DNA from: Pseudomonas hamedanensis
Lineage (GTDB): Bacteria; Pseudomonadota; Gammaproteobacteria; Pseudomonadales; Pseudomonadaceae
Assembly (NCBI RefSeq): GCF_014268595.2
Contig: NZ_CP077091.1
Coordinates: 3,883,501-3,947,500, forward strand
Direction of reading: 5' to 3'
Length of the DNA: 64,000 nucleotides
Position 1 is the first letter of the stretch; each line of letters begins with the position of its first letter. Positions 1-9,106 of this stretch are shown here, in pieces. A model generated the notes under the pieces. That model saw nothing but the letters and a program-made list of their open reading frames with translations. It was not told the DNA's origin and ran no database searches. The position numbers were made by a program, and so were the translations under genes.

Positions 1-5
1 GAACC

Positions 6-1016
6 ATGTTTAAACAACCGCTCAAACAGCAACTGGAACGCTTTAAACGCCTCGACCTGCTCAGCCACCCCACCCCGCTGGAAAGACTTGCGCGCCTGTC
101 CGCGTGGCTCGGCCGCGAGGTGTACATCAAGCGCGATGACCTGACGCCGCTGGCCATGGGTGGCAACAAATTGCGCAAACTCGAATACCTCGCCGCCGAT
201 GCGCTGGCCCAAGGCGCCGACACGCTGATCACCGCCGGTGCCTTGCAATCGAACCACGTCCGCCAGACCGCCGCACTCGCCGCCAGGCTCGGCCTCGGCT
301 GCGTGGCCCTGCTGGAAAATCCGCTGGGCACCGATGACAGCAATTACACCGGCAACGGCAACCGCTTGCTGCTTGATCTGTTCGACACCAAAGTCGAATT
401 GGTCGACAACCTCGACAACGCCGACGAACAACTGGCCGCCCTCGCCGTGCGCCTGCGCAGCAATGGCAAGAAACCCTATCTGGTGCCGATTGGCGGGTCC
501 AACGCACTCGGTGCCTTGGGTTACGTGCGCGCAGGTCTGGAGCTGGCTGAGCAGATCAAGGACAGCGGCCTCGATTTCGCCGCGGTGGTGCTGGCCTCGG
601 GCAGCGCCGGGACACACAGCGGTCTGGCGCTGGCCCTGCAGGAAGCGCTGCCACAATTGCCGGTGATTGGTGTGACCGTTTCGCGCAGTGAAGAAGATCA
701 GCGGCCGAAGGTGCAGGGTCTGGCCGAACGCACGGCAGAGCTGCTCGGTGTCGAGCTGCCGGCCAGCTTCAAGGTTGAGTTGTGGGATGAATATTTCGCC
801 CCGCGTTATGGCGAACCGAATGCCGGCACACTGGCCGCGGTGAAACTGTTGGCGGGCCAGGAAGGTCTGCTGCTTGACCCGGTCTACACCGGCAAGGCCA
901 TGGCCGGCCTGCTCGACGGCATTGGCCGGCAGCGCTTCGAGGACGGCCCGATCATCTTCCTGCACACCGGTGGCGCGCCGGCGTTGTTTGCGTACAAGGA
1001 TTTTCTGAACACCTGA
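6..1016 (+). CDS. dcyD: D-cysteine desulfhydrase (PLP enzyme)
   Basis: 336 aa member of the ACC deaminase/D-cysteine desulfhydrase fold-II PLP family. It should cleave D-cysteine to pyruvate, sulfide and ammonia in the cytoplasm. The PLP lysine is Lys55 in [11 protein letters not shown]. The substrate loop [12 protein letters not shown] follows, and the C-terminal [12 protein letters not shown] is typical of the family. The length is normal. The start ATG lies only five bases inside the window, so its ribosome site cannot be seen. The cystine importer tcyJLN lies downstream on the same strand, the same partnership as in enterobacteria, which supports a sulfur-supply role rather than ACC deamination. 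Confidence 0.9.
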   Translation: MFKQPLKQQLERFKRLDLLSHPTPLERLARLSAWLGREVYIKRDDLTPLAMGGNKLRKLEYLAADALAQGADTLITAGALQSNHVRQTAALAARLGLGCVALLENPLGTDDSNYTGNGNRLLLDLFDTKVELVDNLDNADEQLAALAVRLRSNGKKPYLVPIGGSNALGALGYVRAGLELAEQIKDSGLDFAAVVLASGSAGTHSGLALALQEALPQLPVIGVTVSRSEEDQRPKVQGLAERTAELLGVELPASFKVELWDEYFAPRYGEPNAGTLAAVKLLAGQEGLLLDPVYTGKAMAGLLDGIGRQRFEDGPIIFLHTGGAPALFAYKDFLNT

Positions 1017-1039
1017 TCCTCCTGGCTGCAGATAATCCT

Positions 1040-1168
1040 GTGGCAAGGGAGCTTGCTCCCGGGGTGCGAAACGCCCCGAAACTCAGCCATCACTGAGTTC
1101 AATTGGATTGTGGTGGCAGATTTTGCGTCTGCTACGCAGCCGAGCGGGAGCAAGCTCCCTCGCCACCG
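1040..1168. repeat. Paired REP-like inverted repeat (GTGGCGAGGGAGC family)
   Basis: Two inverted copies of a core reading GTGGCAAGGGAGCTTGCTCC on one side and its complement on the other face each other across about 80 bases. The same family recurs at 35363-35495. It probably forms a large hairpin and separates dcyD from tcyJ. Confidence 0.75.
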
Positions 1169-1362
1169 ATATATTCCAGAAAAGACTAACGGATCAGAGA
1201 ATTATTATTTTCAAGTCTAACGACGTCGTCATATAGTCTCGCCGCAGGCGAATTTCGGGCGAGACGCATAAGCTGCTTTAAGGCAGGATAGCGCTGTCGT
1301 TCAACATCACGAATTTGCCTACTTCCTTAAGCGTCTTCCATAAGAAAACACAGGGGCTTGTC
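1169..1362 (+). promoter_or_regulatory. tcyJ upstream region with direct repeat and hairpin
   Basis: Non-coding stretch between the REP pair and tcyJ. It holds a near-direct repeat (AAGACTAACG at 1182-1191 and AAGTCTAACG at 1213-1222) and a hairpin with GTCTCGCC at 1236-1243 against GGCGAGAC at 1258-1265. These could be regulator or leader elements for the cystine importer. No specific regulator can be named from sequence alone. Confidence 0.35.
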
Positions 1363-2163
1363 ATGAATTTTTCCGCACTACGTCGCACTCTGCTGGTCGG
1401 TTCGCTGGGCCTGGCGCTGAGCACCGGCCTGATCACCCAGGCAGTGGCCGGTGAGCAGTTGCAGCAGATCAAGGACAAAGGCGTTCTCAACGTCGGCCTG
1501 GAAGGCACTTACCCACCGTTCAGTTTCGTCGATGAAAACGGCAAGTTGTCCGGTTTCGAAGTCGAGCTCTCCGAAGCCCTGGCACAAAAACTCGGCGTCA
1601 AAGCCAAGATTCAGCCGACCAAATGGGACGGCATTCTCGCTGCGCTGGAATCCAAGCGTCTGGACCTCGTGGTCAACCAGGTCACCATCTCCGATGAGCG
1701 CAAGAAGAAGTACGACTTCTCCGAACCGTATACCGTCTCCGGCATTCAAGCCCTGGTGCTGAAAAGCAAAGAAGCGGCATTGAACATCAAGACCGCTGCT
1801 GACCTGTCCGGCAAAAAAGTCGGTGTAGGTCTGGGGACCAACTACGAACAGTGGGTCCGCGCCAACGTGCCGGGCGCCGATGTGCGCACCTACGACGATG
1901 ATCCGACCAAGTTTGCCGACCTCAACAACGGTCGCACCGACGCCATCCTGATCGACCGTCTGGCCGCGCTCGAATACGCCAAGAAAGCCCCGAAAACCGT
2001 GGCCGCCGGTGAAGCCTTCTCCCGTCAGGAATCCGGTATCGCCCTGCGTAAAGGCGAACCTGAACTGCTGGCTGCGGTGAACAAGGCTCTCGGCGAACTG
2101 CGTGCTGACGGCACTCTTGAGAAGCTGTCGAAGAAGTACTTCAACGCAGACGTTACTAAATAA
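1363..2163 (+). CDS. tcyJ: Cystine ABC transporter, periplasmic binding protein
   Basis: 266 aa solute-binding protein of family 3. The ATG at 1363 was chosen because it gives a clean Sec signal peptide (about residues 1-29, cleavage after AVA) and follows a GGGG-type ribosome site; a longer in-frame start at 1315 would bury that signal. The mature part contains GTYPPFSFVDENGKLSGFEV, the family's first lobe signature. It should capture cystine in the periplasm and deliver it to TcyL/TcyN. Its stop codon overlaps the tcyL start (TAATG), so the three genes are translationally coupled. Confidence 0.87.
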   Translation: MNFSALRRTLLVGSLGLALSTGLITQAVAGEQLQQIKDKGVLNVGLEGTYPPFSFVDENGKLSGFEVELSEALAQKLGVKAKIQPTKWDGILAALESKRLDLVVNQVTISDERKKKYDFSEPYTVSGIQALVLKSKEAALNIKTAADLSGKKVGVGLGTNYEQWVRANVPGADVRTYDDDPTKFADLNNGRTDAILIDRLAALEYAKKAPKTVAAGEAFSRQESGIALRKGEPELLAAVNKALGELRADGTLEKLSKKYFNADVTK

Positions 2164-2828
2164 TGGAAGAAGCTTTCCAACTCGCGCTGGATTCCGCGCC
2201 CTTTCTGTTGAAGGGCGCGTACTACACGGTAGTCCTCAGCCTCGGCGGGATGTTCTTCGGCCTGCTGCTGGGCTTCGGCCTGGCGCTGATGCGCCTGTCG
2301 CGCTTCAAGTCGGTCAGTTGGCTGGCACGCATCTATGTGTCATTTTTTCGTGGCACGCCGTTGCTGGTGCAGCTGTTCGTAATTTATTACGGCCTGCCAC
2401 AAATGGGCCTGGAACTCGATCCGCTGCCAGCAGCGCTGATCGGCTTCTCACTGAATATGGCCGCCTACGCCTGTGAAATCCTGCGCGCTGCGATCGGTTC
2501 GATCGAACGGGGCCAGTGGGAAGCCGCTGCGAGCATCGGCATGACCCGTGCGCAGACCTTGCGCCGGGCCATCCTGCCGCAAGCCATGCGCACGGCATTG
2601 CCGCCGCTGGGCAACAGCTTCATTTCACTGGTCAAGGACACCGCGCTGGCTGCCACCATTCAGGTACCGGAACTGTTCCGCCAGGCGCAGTTGATTACCG
2701 CCCGGACTTTCGAAGTCTTCACCATGTATCTTGCCGCCGCGCTGATCTACTGGATTCTGGCCACAGTGCTTTCGCACTTCCAGAACAAGTTGGAAGCGCG
2801 GGTCAACCGGCACGACCAGGAGTCTTGA
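2163..2828 (+). CDS. tcyL: Cystine ABC transporter, permease
   Basis: 221 aa inner-membrane permease of the HisMQ type. The N-terminal membrane segments are hydrophobic (for example [17 protein letters not shown]), and the cytoplasmic EAA loop that docks with the ATPase reads [20 protein letters not shown]. It starts inside the tcyJ stop codon and ends four bases before tcyN. It should form a homodimeric channel for L-cystine. The specificity is inferred from the binding protein and the neighbouring dcyD. Confidence 0.87.
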   Translation: MEEAFQLALDSAPFLLKGAYYTVVLSLGGMFFGLLLGFGLALMRLSRFKSVSWLARIYVSFFRGTPLLVQLFVIYYGLPQMGLELDPLPAALIGFSLNMAAYACEILRAAIGSIERGQWEAAASIGMTRAQTLRRAILPQAMRTALPPLGNSFISLVKDTALAATIQVPELFRQAQLITARTFEVFTMYLAAALIYWILATVLSHFQNKLEARVNRHDQES

Positions 2829-2832
2829 CCCC

Positions 2833-3582
2833 ATGATCGTCGTGGAAAAACTGACCAAGCAATTCAAGGGTCAAGTGGTGCTCAACGGCATCGATCTGCA
2901 GGTGCAGGAAGGCGAGGTGGTGGCAATCATTGGCCCCAGCGGCTCGGGTAAAACGACGTTCCTGCGCTGCCTGAATTTCCTTGAGGAGCCCAGCAGCGGC
3001 CGGATCAAGGTCGGCAATATCGAAATCGATACCCGTCGCCCGTTGAACCAGCAGCAGAGCCTGGTGCGTAACTTGCGCCAGCACGTCGGCTTCGTGTTCC
3101 AGAACTTCAACCTGTTTCCCCACCGCACAGCGTTGGAGAACGTCATTGAAGGCCCGATCGTGGTCAAGAAGATGCCACGCGACGAAGCCACTGCCCTGGG
3201 CAAAAGGCTGCTGGCCAAGGTTGGCCTCGCCGGCAAAGAGGATGCCTACCCGCGCCGCCTCTCTGGCGGTCAGCAACAGCGCGTGGCGATTGCCCGGGCG
3301 CTGGCGATGGAGCCGGAAGTGATCCTGTTCGACGAGCCGACCTCGGCCCTCGACCCGGAACTGGTCGGTGAAGTGCTGTCGACCATCCGCAGTCTGGCTG
3401 AAGAGAAGCGCACCATGGTGATCGTCACCCACGAGATGGGTTTTGCCCGCGACGTGGCCAACCGGGTAGTGTTTTTCGATAAAGGCGTGATTGTTGAACA
3501 AGGTGAAGCCAAAGCACTGTTTGCCAATCCGAAAGAGCCACGCACCCAACAGTTTCTCAGCAAGTTTCTCAACCACGCCTGA
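2833..3582 (+). CDS. tcyN: Cystine ABC transporter, ATP-binding protein
   Basis: 249 aa ABC ATPase of the polar amino acid class. Walker A is GPSGSGKTT (residues 34-42), the signature is LSGGQQQR (about 143-150), and Walker B is [12 protein letters not shown] followed by the switch histidine in VTHEMGFA. It energises TcyL at the inner face of the membrane. An AGGAG at 2818-2822, inside the tcyL coding end, can serve as ribosome site. It is the last gene of the operon. Confidence 0.88.
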   Translation: MIVVEKLTKQFKGQVVLNGIDLQVQEGEVVAIIGPSGSGKTTFLRCLNFLEEPSSGRIKVGNIEIDTRRPLNQQQSLVRNLRQHVGFVFQNFNLFPHRTALENVIEGPIVVKKMPRDEATALGKRLLAKVGLAGKEDAYPRRLSGGQQQRVAIARALAMEPEVILFDEPTSALDPELVGEVLSTIRSLAEEKRTMVIVTHEMGFARDVANRVVFFDKGVIVEQGEAKALFANPKEPRTQQFLSKFLNHA

Positions 3583-4056
3583 GAACTTTCACTGCGCTAC
3601 CGACAACTTCCACGGATGGAAGTTACCCCCGCCTCATTGAAATACTGCCGCACACTTCCCTCCTGATAAAAACTATCAGATGCGTGAACTATTCATGTTC
3701 CGCAACAGATAATCCTTGTCTGGCAACACCCCAAACCGCTGTGAATGCCTGCAGATTAACCTGCGCTAAAAAACATAGAAACGCCTTGGTTACGTGGCTT
3801 GTTTCGCCTTCAGGCCTAGGCATTCTGCGGCGCCGCCGTAGGAACTTTCTGATTAACCCGTAATTCACGAGTTAACTAAAACCGTCTATTGACACCGCGA
3901 CCAACGCCCTCTTATCTAGTCGACAACTGGCCTCTATTAGTTCAACCACCCCGTATTCAACTTGAATAAAAGTTCCAGGTTTTATTGCCAGTTTATTCAC
4001 GCCCTTTTGTTCTTTCAGAAACGGACTTCGCTGCAAGGCTTCAAGGAGAGAAATCG
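3583..4056 (+). promoter_or_regulatory. 474-base non-coding region upstream of the duplicated-domain gene
   Basis: No convincing gene is present. A TTGACA box at 3889-3894 is followed after 18 bases by TATCTA (3913-3918), a plausible but imperfect sigma-70 promoter for the gene at 4057. The rest is AT-richer than its surroundings and contains small dyads around GTTAAC, but nothing I can assign. Confidence 0.35.
3605..3624. other. Perfect 8-bp inverted repeat after tcyN
   Basis: AACTTCCA-CGGA-TGGAAGTT forms an 8-bp stem with a 4-base loop just after the tcyN stop. It is not followed by a T run, so it is only a weak candidate terminator or a processing hairpin. Confidence 0.4.
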
Positions 4057-4821
4057 ATGACCCGCACTTCGCATACCCCCGAACTGGCAGCGCCGACTCT
4101 GGCGCCAGCGCAAAAAACCGCTATCAACCTGGCCGCCGCGGCACACCTGTTTGTCGAGGTTCCGCCCTACCCCGAGATGGACTGCGGGGACCTCATCGAA
4201 CTGTTCTGGAACAAGTGCTATGTCGCCTCCCGCGTGCTGACAACCGAAGACGTCGGCACCACAGTCAGCCTGCGCGTGCCGGAGAGTTTCATCGCCAGCG
4301 GCGCCGCGCGCATCCACTATCGGGTCATGCAGGTCGGCCATGGCCCTGCGCTGTCGGCGGCGACTCGGGTGCAGGTCAAACTCGATTGTCCCGGTGGCCA
4401 GCCATCGACACTCTGCGGCGATGAAAACCAGCAATTGGCGCCCGTTACCCTCCCCGACGCCATTCGCCGCCAGGGCGTCAATCCGAACCAGATCAAACGC
4501 GGCGTGCCGCTGACTATCGAACCCTATGTGAACATGGCCGAAGGCGACGAAATCACCTTGCGCTGGGGCGATGTACGCATGGACCTGACACCGGTCACGG
4601 CGGCGGATCTCGACCTGCCGATTCAGGTCTGGGTGCCGCCGGCGGTCATCGTCGAAGCCGGTGAGGATCTACGTCTGGACGTGACCTACTGCGTCATCGA
4701 CCGGGTCGGCAACAACTCGAACTGGGCGCCACCACGGACGCTGAAAATCGGTTGTGTAAACCCGTACCTCAAGGTGCCGCTGAAACCAGCACTCAAAGCC
4801 GCCGACCCCATAAAGAAATGA
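4057..4821 (+). CDS. Uncharacterised protein with two tandem beta-rich repeats
   Basis: 254 aa, not recognised. The ATG at 4057 follows AAGGAG with 8-base spacing and is preferred over an upstream in-frame start at 3985. No signal peptide or membrane segment is visible. The protein looks internally duplicated: residues about 35-125 and 145-230 share a pattern of ...PY..M..GD.I.L.W..., then ...V..P...I..G...., then ...Y.V.D/QVG..... and a closing K-[IL]-D/G-C. This suggests two beta-sandwich (Ig-like) modules. It stands alone between the tcy operon and the sfnB operon, with its own candidate promoter. A surface or toxin-associated role is possible but unsupported. Confidence 0.7.
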   Translation: MTRTSHTPELAAPTLAPAQKTAINLAAAAHLFVEVPPYPEMDCGDLIELFWNKCYVASRVLTTEDVGTTVSLRVPESFIASGAARIHYRVMQVGHGPALSAATRVQVKLDCPGGQPSTLCGDENQQLAPVTLPDAIRRQGVNPNQIKRGVPLTIEPYVNMAEGDEITLRWGDVRMDLTPVTAADLDLPIQVWVPPAVIVEAGEDLRLDVTYCVIDRVGNNSNWAPPRTLKIGCVNPYLKVPLKPALKAADPIKK

Positions 4822-4837
4822 CTGTGGCCAGCGGGCC

Positions 4838-4932
4838 TCGTGGCGAGGGGATTTATCCCCGTTGGACTGCGTAGCAGTCCCTTTCATGGGCTCGCTTCGC
4901 AACCCGGCCTGGAAAAATCCCCGCCCCACAAG
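4838..4932. repeat. Paired REP-like inverted repeat (GAGGGGATTTATCCCC family)
   Basis: GTGGCGAGGGGATTTATCCCC on the left faces an imperfect complement ending ATCCCCGCCCCACAAGG. An inner GGACTGCGTAGCAGTCC dyad lies between them. It sits just after the stop of the duplicated-domain gene and may stabilise or end its transcript. Confidence 0.7.
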
Positions 4933-4982
4933 GATTCCTCGATAAATGGTTAACCAGACAGCCAACACACCCTTCTATACAT

Positions 4983-5029
4983 ATTCCTAAAAGTTAGTTT
5001 ATTTAATTTTTATACACGCTTAGGGTATA
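4983..5029 (+). promoter_or_regulatory. Candidate sulfur-starvation control region of the sfnB operon
   Basis: A motif reading ATTCCTAAAAGTTAGTTTAT starts at 4983. It closely resembles one upstream of tauA on the other strand (35158-35178): ATTC, then T/A-rich, AAGTTA, TTTATTT. It is followed by an AT-rich tract and a TATAC...GTATA dyad at 5011-5029. Both downstream operons serve organosulfur use, so CysB or a similar regulator is the likely binder. That is inference. Confidence 0.4.
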
Positions 5030-5102
5030 TGCACCGGACCACCGGACATTCTTTCAATCGTCGCACTTCGCGGCGTTTTTCATGAAATGTGAGGTAGGTA
5101 GC

Positions 5103-5171
5103 ATGGTCCGGAACACAATCACCCCAGTGCAGATCGCCAGGGCATTGCGTGCAGCCAGGGAGCGGCGCTGA
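5103..5171 (+). CDS. Putative 22-aa leader ORF, stop-start coupled to sfnB
   Basis: A short reading frame of 22 codons starts at ATG 5103 after GAGGTAGG (5091-5098). It ends in a TGA that overlaps the sfnB ATG (TGATG). The predicted peptide begins MVRNTITPVQ and is strongly basic at the end (ARERR). The sfnB start has no strong ribosome site of its own outside this ORF, so translation of the leader may feed the operon. It could equally be chance. Confidence 0.4.
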   Translation: MVRNTITPVQIARALRAARERR

Positions 5172-6412
5172 TGTCCAGTCTGGCCGATGCAAACGTCCAG
5201 TCGGATCTGGACATCGCCCCACTGTTGTTGCCCGCACAAGTCTTGCGCAACGACGCCCAAGCCATCCAGGCCGCCCGGGAGCTGGCGCAGGTCGCCCGCG
5301 TACAGGCGGCCAAACGCGATCGCCAGCGCAAGCTGCCGTGGTCGGAAATCGAACAGTTCACCCGCAGCGGCCTGGGCAGTATTGCCATCCCGCGCGCTTA
5401 CGGCGGCCCGCAGGTTTCGTTCGTGACGCTGGCCGAGGTGTTCGCAATCATTTCCGCCGCCGATCCGGCGCTGGGGCAGATTCCGCAGAACCAGTTCGGC
5501 ATCCTCAATCTGGTGCTCGGCAGCGCCACCGAAGCGCAGAAGAAACAGCTGTTCCAGAGCGTTCTGGAAGGTTGGCGCATCGGTAATGCCGGCCCGGAGC
5601 GCGGCACTAAAAATACCCTGGAACTGAAAGCGCGAATCACCGCCGACGGCGACGATTACCTGATCAACGGCCAGAAGTTCTACTCCACCGGCGCTCTGTT
5701 TGCCCATTGGGTCGCGGTGAAAGCGCTCAACGATGACGGCAAGCAAGTGCTGGCCTTCGTCCGTCGTGGCACACCGGGTTTGCGCATCGTTGACGATTGG
5801 TCGGGCTTCGGCCAGCGCACCACCGCCAGCGGCACGATCTTACTCAACAACGTGCGCGTCGACGCGGCGTTGGTGGTCGACAACTGGAAGATCAACGAAA
5901 GCCCGAACACCCAGGGCGCCGTGTCGCAGTTGATCCAGGCAGCAATCGATGCCGGCATCGCCCGTGGCGCCATCGACGACGCCATCGACTTTGTGAAAAC
6001 CCGCGCGCGGCCCTGGATCGATGCCAAGGTCGAGCGCGCCAGCGATGACCTCTACGTGATCGCCGACATCGGCAAACTGAAAATCGAACTGCACGCCGCC
6101 GAAGCGCTGCTGCGCAAGGCCGGGCAAGTGCTCGATCAGGTGCACGCCGCGCCGCTCACCGCCGAATCCGCCGCACGTGCCTCGATTGCGGTGGCCGAGG
6201 CGAAAGTGCTGACCACCGAAATCTCGCTGCAGGCCAGCGAAAAGCTTTTCGAACTGGCCGGCAGCCGCGCGACTCTCGCCGAATTCAATCTTGACCGCCA
6301 CTGGCGCAACGCCCGCGTGCACACCCTGCACGACCCGGTGCGCTGGAAATACCACGCGGTCGGCGCCTATCGCCTGAACGGCACGTTGCCTGCTCGTCAC
6401 TCCTGGATCTAA
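5171..6412 (+). CDS. sfnB: SfnB-family sulfur acquisition oxidoreductase (copy 1)
   Basis: 413 aa acyl-CoA-dehydrogenase-fold flavoprotein of the SfnB type. The N-terminal helical domain carries the family stretch RDRQ..LPW.EI..F..SGL. A middle beta domain with IDDW-like and GFGQRTTASGT elements follows, and the C-terminal helical domain ends HWRNARVHTLHDPVRWKYHA. SfnB proteins are linked to use of sulfones and other organosulfur compounds under sulfate limitation; the exact reaction is not known. It heads a run with a second SfnB (24-base gap), a monooxygenase and a MetQNI-type importer. Confidence 0.85.
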   Translation: MSSLADANVQSDLDIAPLLLPAQVLRNDAQAIQAARELAQVARVQAAKRDRQRKLPWSEIEQFTRSGLGSIAIPRAYGGPQVSFVTLAEVFAIISAADPALGQIPQNQFGILNLVLGSATEAQKKQLFQSVLEGWRIGNAGPERGTKNTLELKARITADGDDYLINGQKFYSTGALFAHWVAVKALNDDGKQVLAFVRRGTPGLRIVDDWSGFGQRTTASGTILLNNVRVDAALVVDNWKINESPNTQGAVSQLIQAAIDAGIARGAIDDAIDFVKTRARPWIDAKVERASDDLYVIADIGKLKIELHAAEALLRKAGQVLDQVHAAPLTAESAARASIAVAEAKVLTTEISLQASEKLFELAGSRATLAEFNLDRHWRNARVHTLHDPVRWKYHAVGAYRLNGTLPARHSWI

Positions 6413-6435
6413 CGACCAGACATCTGGAGAAGCAC

Positions 6436-7629
6436 ATGACTTTTTCTCACCCCGTCGCAGTCATCACCAGCGATGAGCAGGCGCTGATCGTCGCCAGCGA
6501 CCTGGCCGAAGACTTCAAACGCGACAGTGCCCTGCGCGACCGCGAACGCCGCCTGCCCTTGGCGGAACTCGAAGTATTTTCCCGCTCCGGCCTGTGGGGC
6601 ATCAGCGTGCCGAAGGCATATGGCGGCGCTGGCGTATCCAACGTCACCCTGGCCAGAGTCATCGCGCTGATCGCTCAGGCCGACGGCTCGCTGGGACAGA
6701 TTCCGCAGAACCATTTCTACGCACTCGAAGTGCTGCGCGTGAATGGCAGCGACGAGCAGAAACGGCGGCTATACGCCGAAGTCCTCGCCGGCCAACGCTT
6801 CGGTAATGCGCTGGCGGAACTGGGCACCAAAACCGCCCACGACCGTGTCACCAGCCTCAAGCGTGACGGTGCTGGCTACCGCATCAATGGTCGCAAGTTC
6901 TACGCAACCGGCGCGATCTATGCGCAGCGCATTCCGACGTCCGTGGTCGATGAGCACGGCGTGCAGCAATTGGCTTTCGTCCCGCGCGACAGCAAAGGCC
7001 TGACCGTGATCGATGACTGGAGCGGCTTCGGCCAGCGCACCACCGGCAGCGGTTCGGTGCTGTTCGAGGATGTGTATGTAGCGGCTGACGATGTGCTGCC
7101 GTTCCAGAGCGCTTTCGAACGCCCGACCACCGTCGGTCCGCTCGCGCAGATTCTTCATGCCGCCATCGACACCGGTATTGCCCGCGCTGCTTACGAGGAT
7201 GCGCTGCATTTTGTGCGCAGCAAGACGCGGCCATGGATCGATTCGGGGAACGACAACGCCAGCCAAGATCCGCTGACGCTGAAGAGCTTCGGCCACTTGA
7301 GCATTCGCCTGCACGCCACCGAAGCCCTGCTGGAACGCGCCGGCGAATTTCTCGATGCCGCGCAAGCCGACACCAATGCCGAGACCGTCGCCGCTGCCTC
7401 GATTGCCGTTGCCGAAGCACGGGCGATCAGCACAGAGATTTCTCTCGCCGCCGGCAGCACACTGTTCGAATTGGCTGGCAGCCAGGCCACCCTCAGCGAG
7501 CACGGCCTCGACCGTCACTGGCGCAACGCCCGGGTGCACACCCTGCACGACCCGGTGCGCTGGAAGTATCACGCGGTGGGCAACTACTACCTCAACGATG
7601 AAAAGCCGCCGCTGCGGGGGACAATCTGA
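6436..7629 (+). CDS. SfnB-family sulfur acquisition oxidoreductase (copy 2)
   Basis: 397 aa paralogue of the preceding gene with the same domain order and the same ending, HWRNARVHTLHDPVRWKYHA. A GGAG at 6424-6427 precedes the ATG. The tandem arrangement suggests ancient duplication with division of substrates, since identity between the two looks moderate. Its stop overlaps the start of the flavin monooxygenase gene (TGATG), which indicates co-translation and a shared pathway for breaking an organosulfur compound. Confidence 0.84.
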   Translation: MTFSHPVAVITSDEQALIVASDLAEDFKRDSALRDRERRLPLAELEVFSRSGLWGISVPKAYGGAGVSNVTLARVIALIAQADGSLGQIPQNHFYALEVLRVNGSDEQKRRLYAEVLAGQRFGNALAELGTKTAHDRVTSLKRDGAGYRINGRKFYATGAIYAQRIPTSVVDEHGVQQLAFVPRDSKGLTVIDDWSGFGQRTTGSGSVLFEDVYVAADDVLPFQSAFERPTTVGPLAQILHAAIDTGIARAAYEDALHFVRSKTRPWIDSGNDNASQDPLTLKSFGHLSIRLHATEALLERAGEFLDAAQADTNAETVAAASIAVAEARAISTEISLAAGSTLFELAGSQATLSEHGLDRHWRNARVHTLHDPVRWKYHAVGNYYLNDEKPPLRGTI

Positions 7630-8987
7630 TGCCCGCTGCGAAAAAGAAGATCCTGCTCAATGCGTTCAACATGAACTGCATCGGTCATATCAACCACGGC
7701 TTGTGGACGCATCCGCGCGATACCTCGACCCGTTACAACACCATTGAATACTGGACCGAACTGGCGCAGTTGCTTGAGCGCGGGCTGTTCGACGGCTTGT
7801 TTATCGCCGACATCGTCGGCGTGTATGACGTCTACCAGAACTCGGTTGACGTGACGCTGAAAGAGTCGATCCAGTTACCGGTCAATGATCCGCTGCTGCT
7901 GGTTTCGGCAATGGCGGCCGTCACCAAAAATCTCGGTTTCGGCCTGACCGCCAACCTCACTTACGAGCCGCCGTATCTGTTCGCCCGACGCCTGTCGACG
8001 CTTGATCATTTGAGCCGTGGACGGGTCGGCTGGAATATCGTCACCGGTTATCTGGACAGCGCCGCCAAAGCCATGGGCTTGCGCGAACAGGTCGAACATG
8101 ACCGCCGCTACGACCAGGCCGACGAGTACCTTGAGGTGCTTTACAAACTTTGGGAAGGCAGCTGGGAAAACGGCGCGGTGCTCAACGACCGCGAGCAGCG
8201 CATCTATGCGCAGCCCGACAAAGTGCACAAGGTCGAGCACACCGGCGAGTTCTATCAGGTCGAGGGTTATCACCTCTGCGAGCCCTCGCCGCAGCGCACA
8301 CCGGTGCTGTTTCAGGCCGGCAGCTCCGATCGCGGTTTGCTCTTCGCCGGGCGTCATGCCGAGTGCGTGTTTATCAGCGGCCAGAACAAGCCATCGACCA
8401 AAGTACAGGTCGACAAGGTCCGCGCAAGCGCCGTCGAAGCCGGGCGCAACCCCGAAGACGTCAAGGTGTTCATGGGCCTCAACGTGATCGTCGGCGCCAC
8501 CGAAGAAGCGGCGTGGGCCAAGCACGCCGAGTACCTGAGCTACGCCAGTGCCGAGGCAGGCGTGGCGCATTTTTCCGCATCGACCGGCATCGACTTTTCC
8601 CAATACCAGATCGACGAACCGATCCAGTACGTGAAGAGCAACGCCATTCAATCGGCGACGAAAAACCTGCAGAACAACGACTGGACCCGACGCAAGTTGC
8701 TCGACCAGCACGCGCTCGGTGGTCGCTACATCACCGTGGTCGGCTCGCCCGGGCAAGTCGCCGATGAGCTGGAAGCGTGGATCGCCGAAACCGGTCTCGA
8801 CGGCTTCAACCTGACCCGCATTGTGACCCCGGAGAGCTACGTCGACTTTATCGAGCTGGTGATTCCGGAGCTGCAGCGGCGCGGGTCGTACAAGACCGCG
8901 TATGACAGTGGCACCTTGCGCGAGAAGTTGTTTCACGCGGGGGCGCAGTTACCTGAGCAACACACCGGATCTTCGTACAGACATTAA
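7629..8987 (+). CDS. FMN-dependent monooxygenase, NtaA/SnaA/DmoA family
   Basis: 452 aa luciferase-like (LLM) flavin monooxygenase. Family hallmarks are the N-terminal NAFNMNCIGHINHGLWTHPR, DGLFIADIVG.YDVY, the motif LSRGRVGWNIVTGYLDSAAK, and SSDRG..FAGRHAE. Relatives oxidise dimethyl sulfide (DmoA), nitrilotriacetate or dibenzothiophene sulfone using reduced FMN from a partner reductase. No reductase gene is nearby. Coupling to two SfnB genes and an importer points to oxygen-dependent C-S bond cleavage of an imported sulfur source. The substrate cannot be read from sequence. Confidence 0.85.
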   Translation: MPAAKKKILLNAFNMNCIGHINHGLWTHPRDTSTRYNTIEYWTELAQLLERGLFDGLFIADIVGVYDVYQNSVDVTLKESIQLPVNDPLLLVSAMAAVTKNLGFGLTANLTYEPPYLFARRLSTLDHLSRGRVGWNIVTGYLDSAAKAMGLREQVEHDRRYDQADEYLEVLYKLWEGSWENGAVLNDREQRIYAQPDKVHKVEHTGEFYQVEGYHLCEPSPQRTPVLFQAGSSDRGLLFAGRHAECVFISGQNKPSTKVQVDKVRASAVEAGRNPEDVKVFMGLNVIVGATEEAAWAKHAEYLSYASAEAGVAHFSASTGIDFSQYQIDEPIQYVKSNAIQSATKNLQNNDWTRRKLLDQHALGGRYITVVGSPGQVADELEAWIAETGLDGFNLTRIVTPESYVDFIELVIPELQRRGSYKTAYDSGTLREKLFHAGAQLPEQHTGSSYRH

Positions 8988-8990
8988 AAG

Positions 8991-9059
8991 CTTCGCGAGC
9001 AGGCTCACTCCTACAAGGGGAACGCATTCCAAATGTAGGAGCGAGCCTGCTCGCGAAGA
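8991..9059. repeat. Paired REP-like inverted repeat (GGAGCGAGCCTGCTCGCGAAG family)
   Basis: CTTCGCGAGCAGGCTCACTC on the left and its near-perfect complement on the right (ending GCTCGCGAAG) are separated by about 25 bases. It lies between the monooxygenase gene and the MetQ-like gene and may lower or stabilise expression across the junction. Confidence 0.8.
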
Positions 9060-9106
9060 GGCCCGCCCAGACACCACAAATTCATGCACTGACTGGAAAA
9101 ACCATC

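Noticed and set aside
1106..1136. Possible sigma-54 promoter (TGGCAGATTTTGC) upstream of tcyJ
   Set aside because: The spacing between the GG and GC elements is two bases too short and the sequence is part of a REP unit.
9059..9106. Methionine (SAM-type) riboswitch before the MetQ-like gene
   Set aside because: Only about 48 bases separate the REP pair from the start, with no conserved riboswitch core visible.
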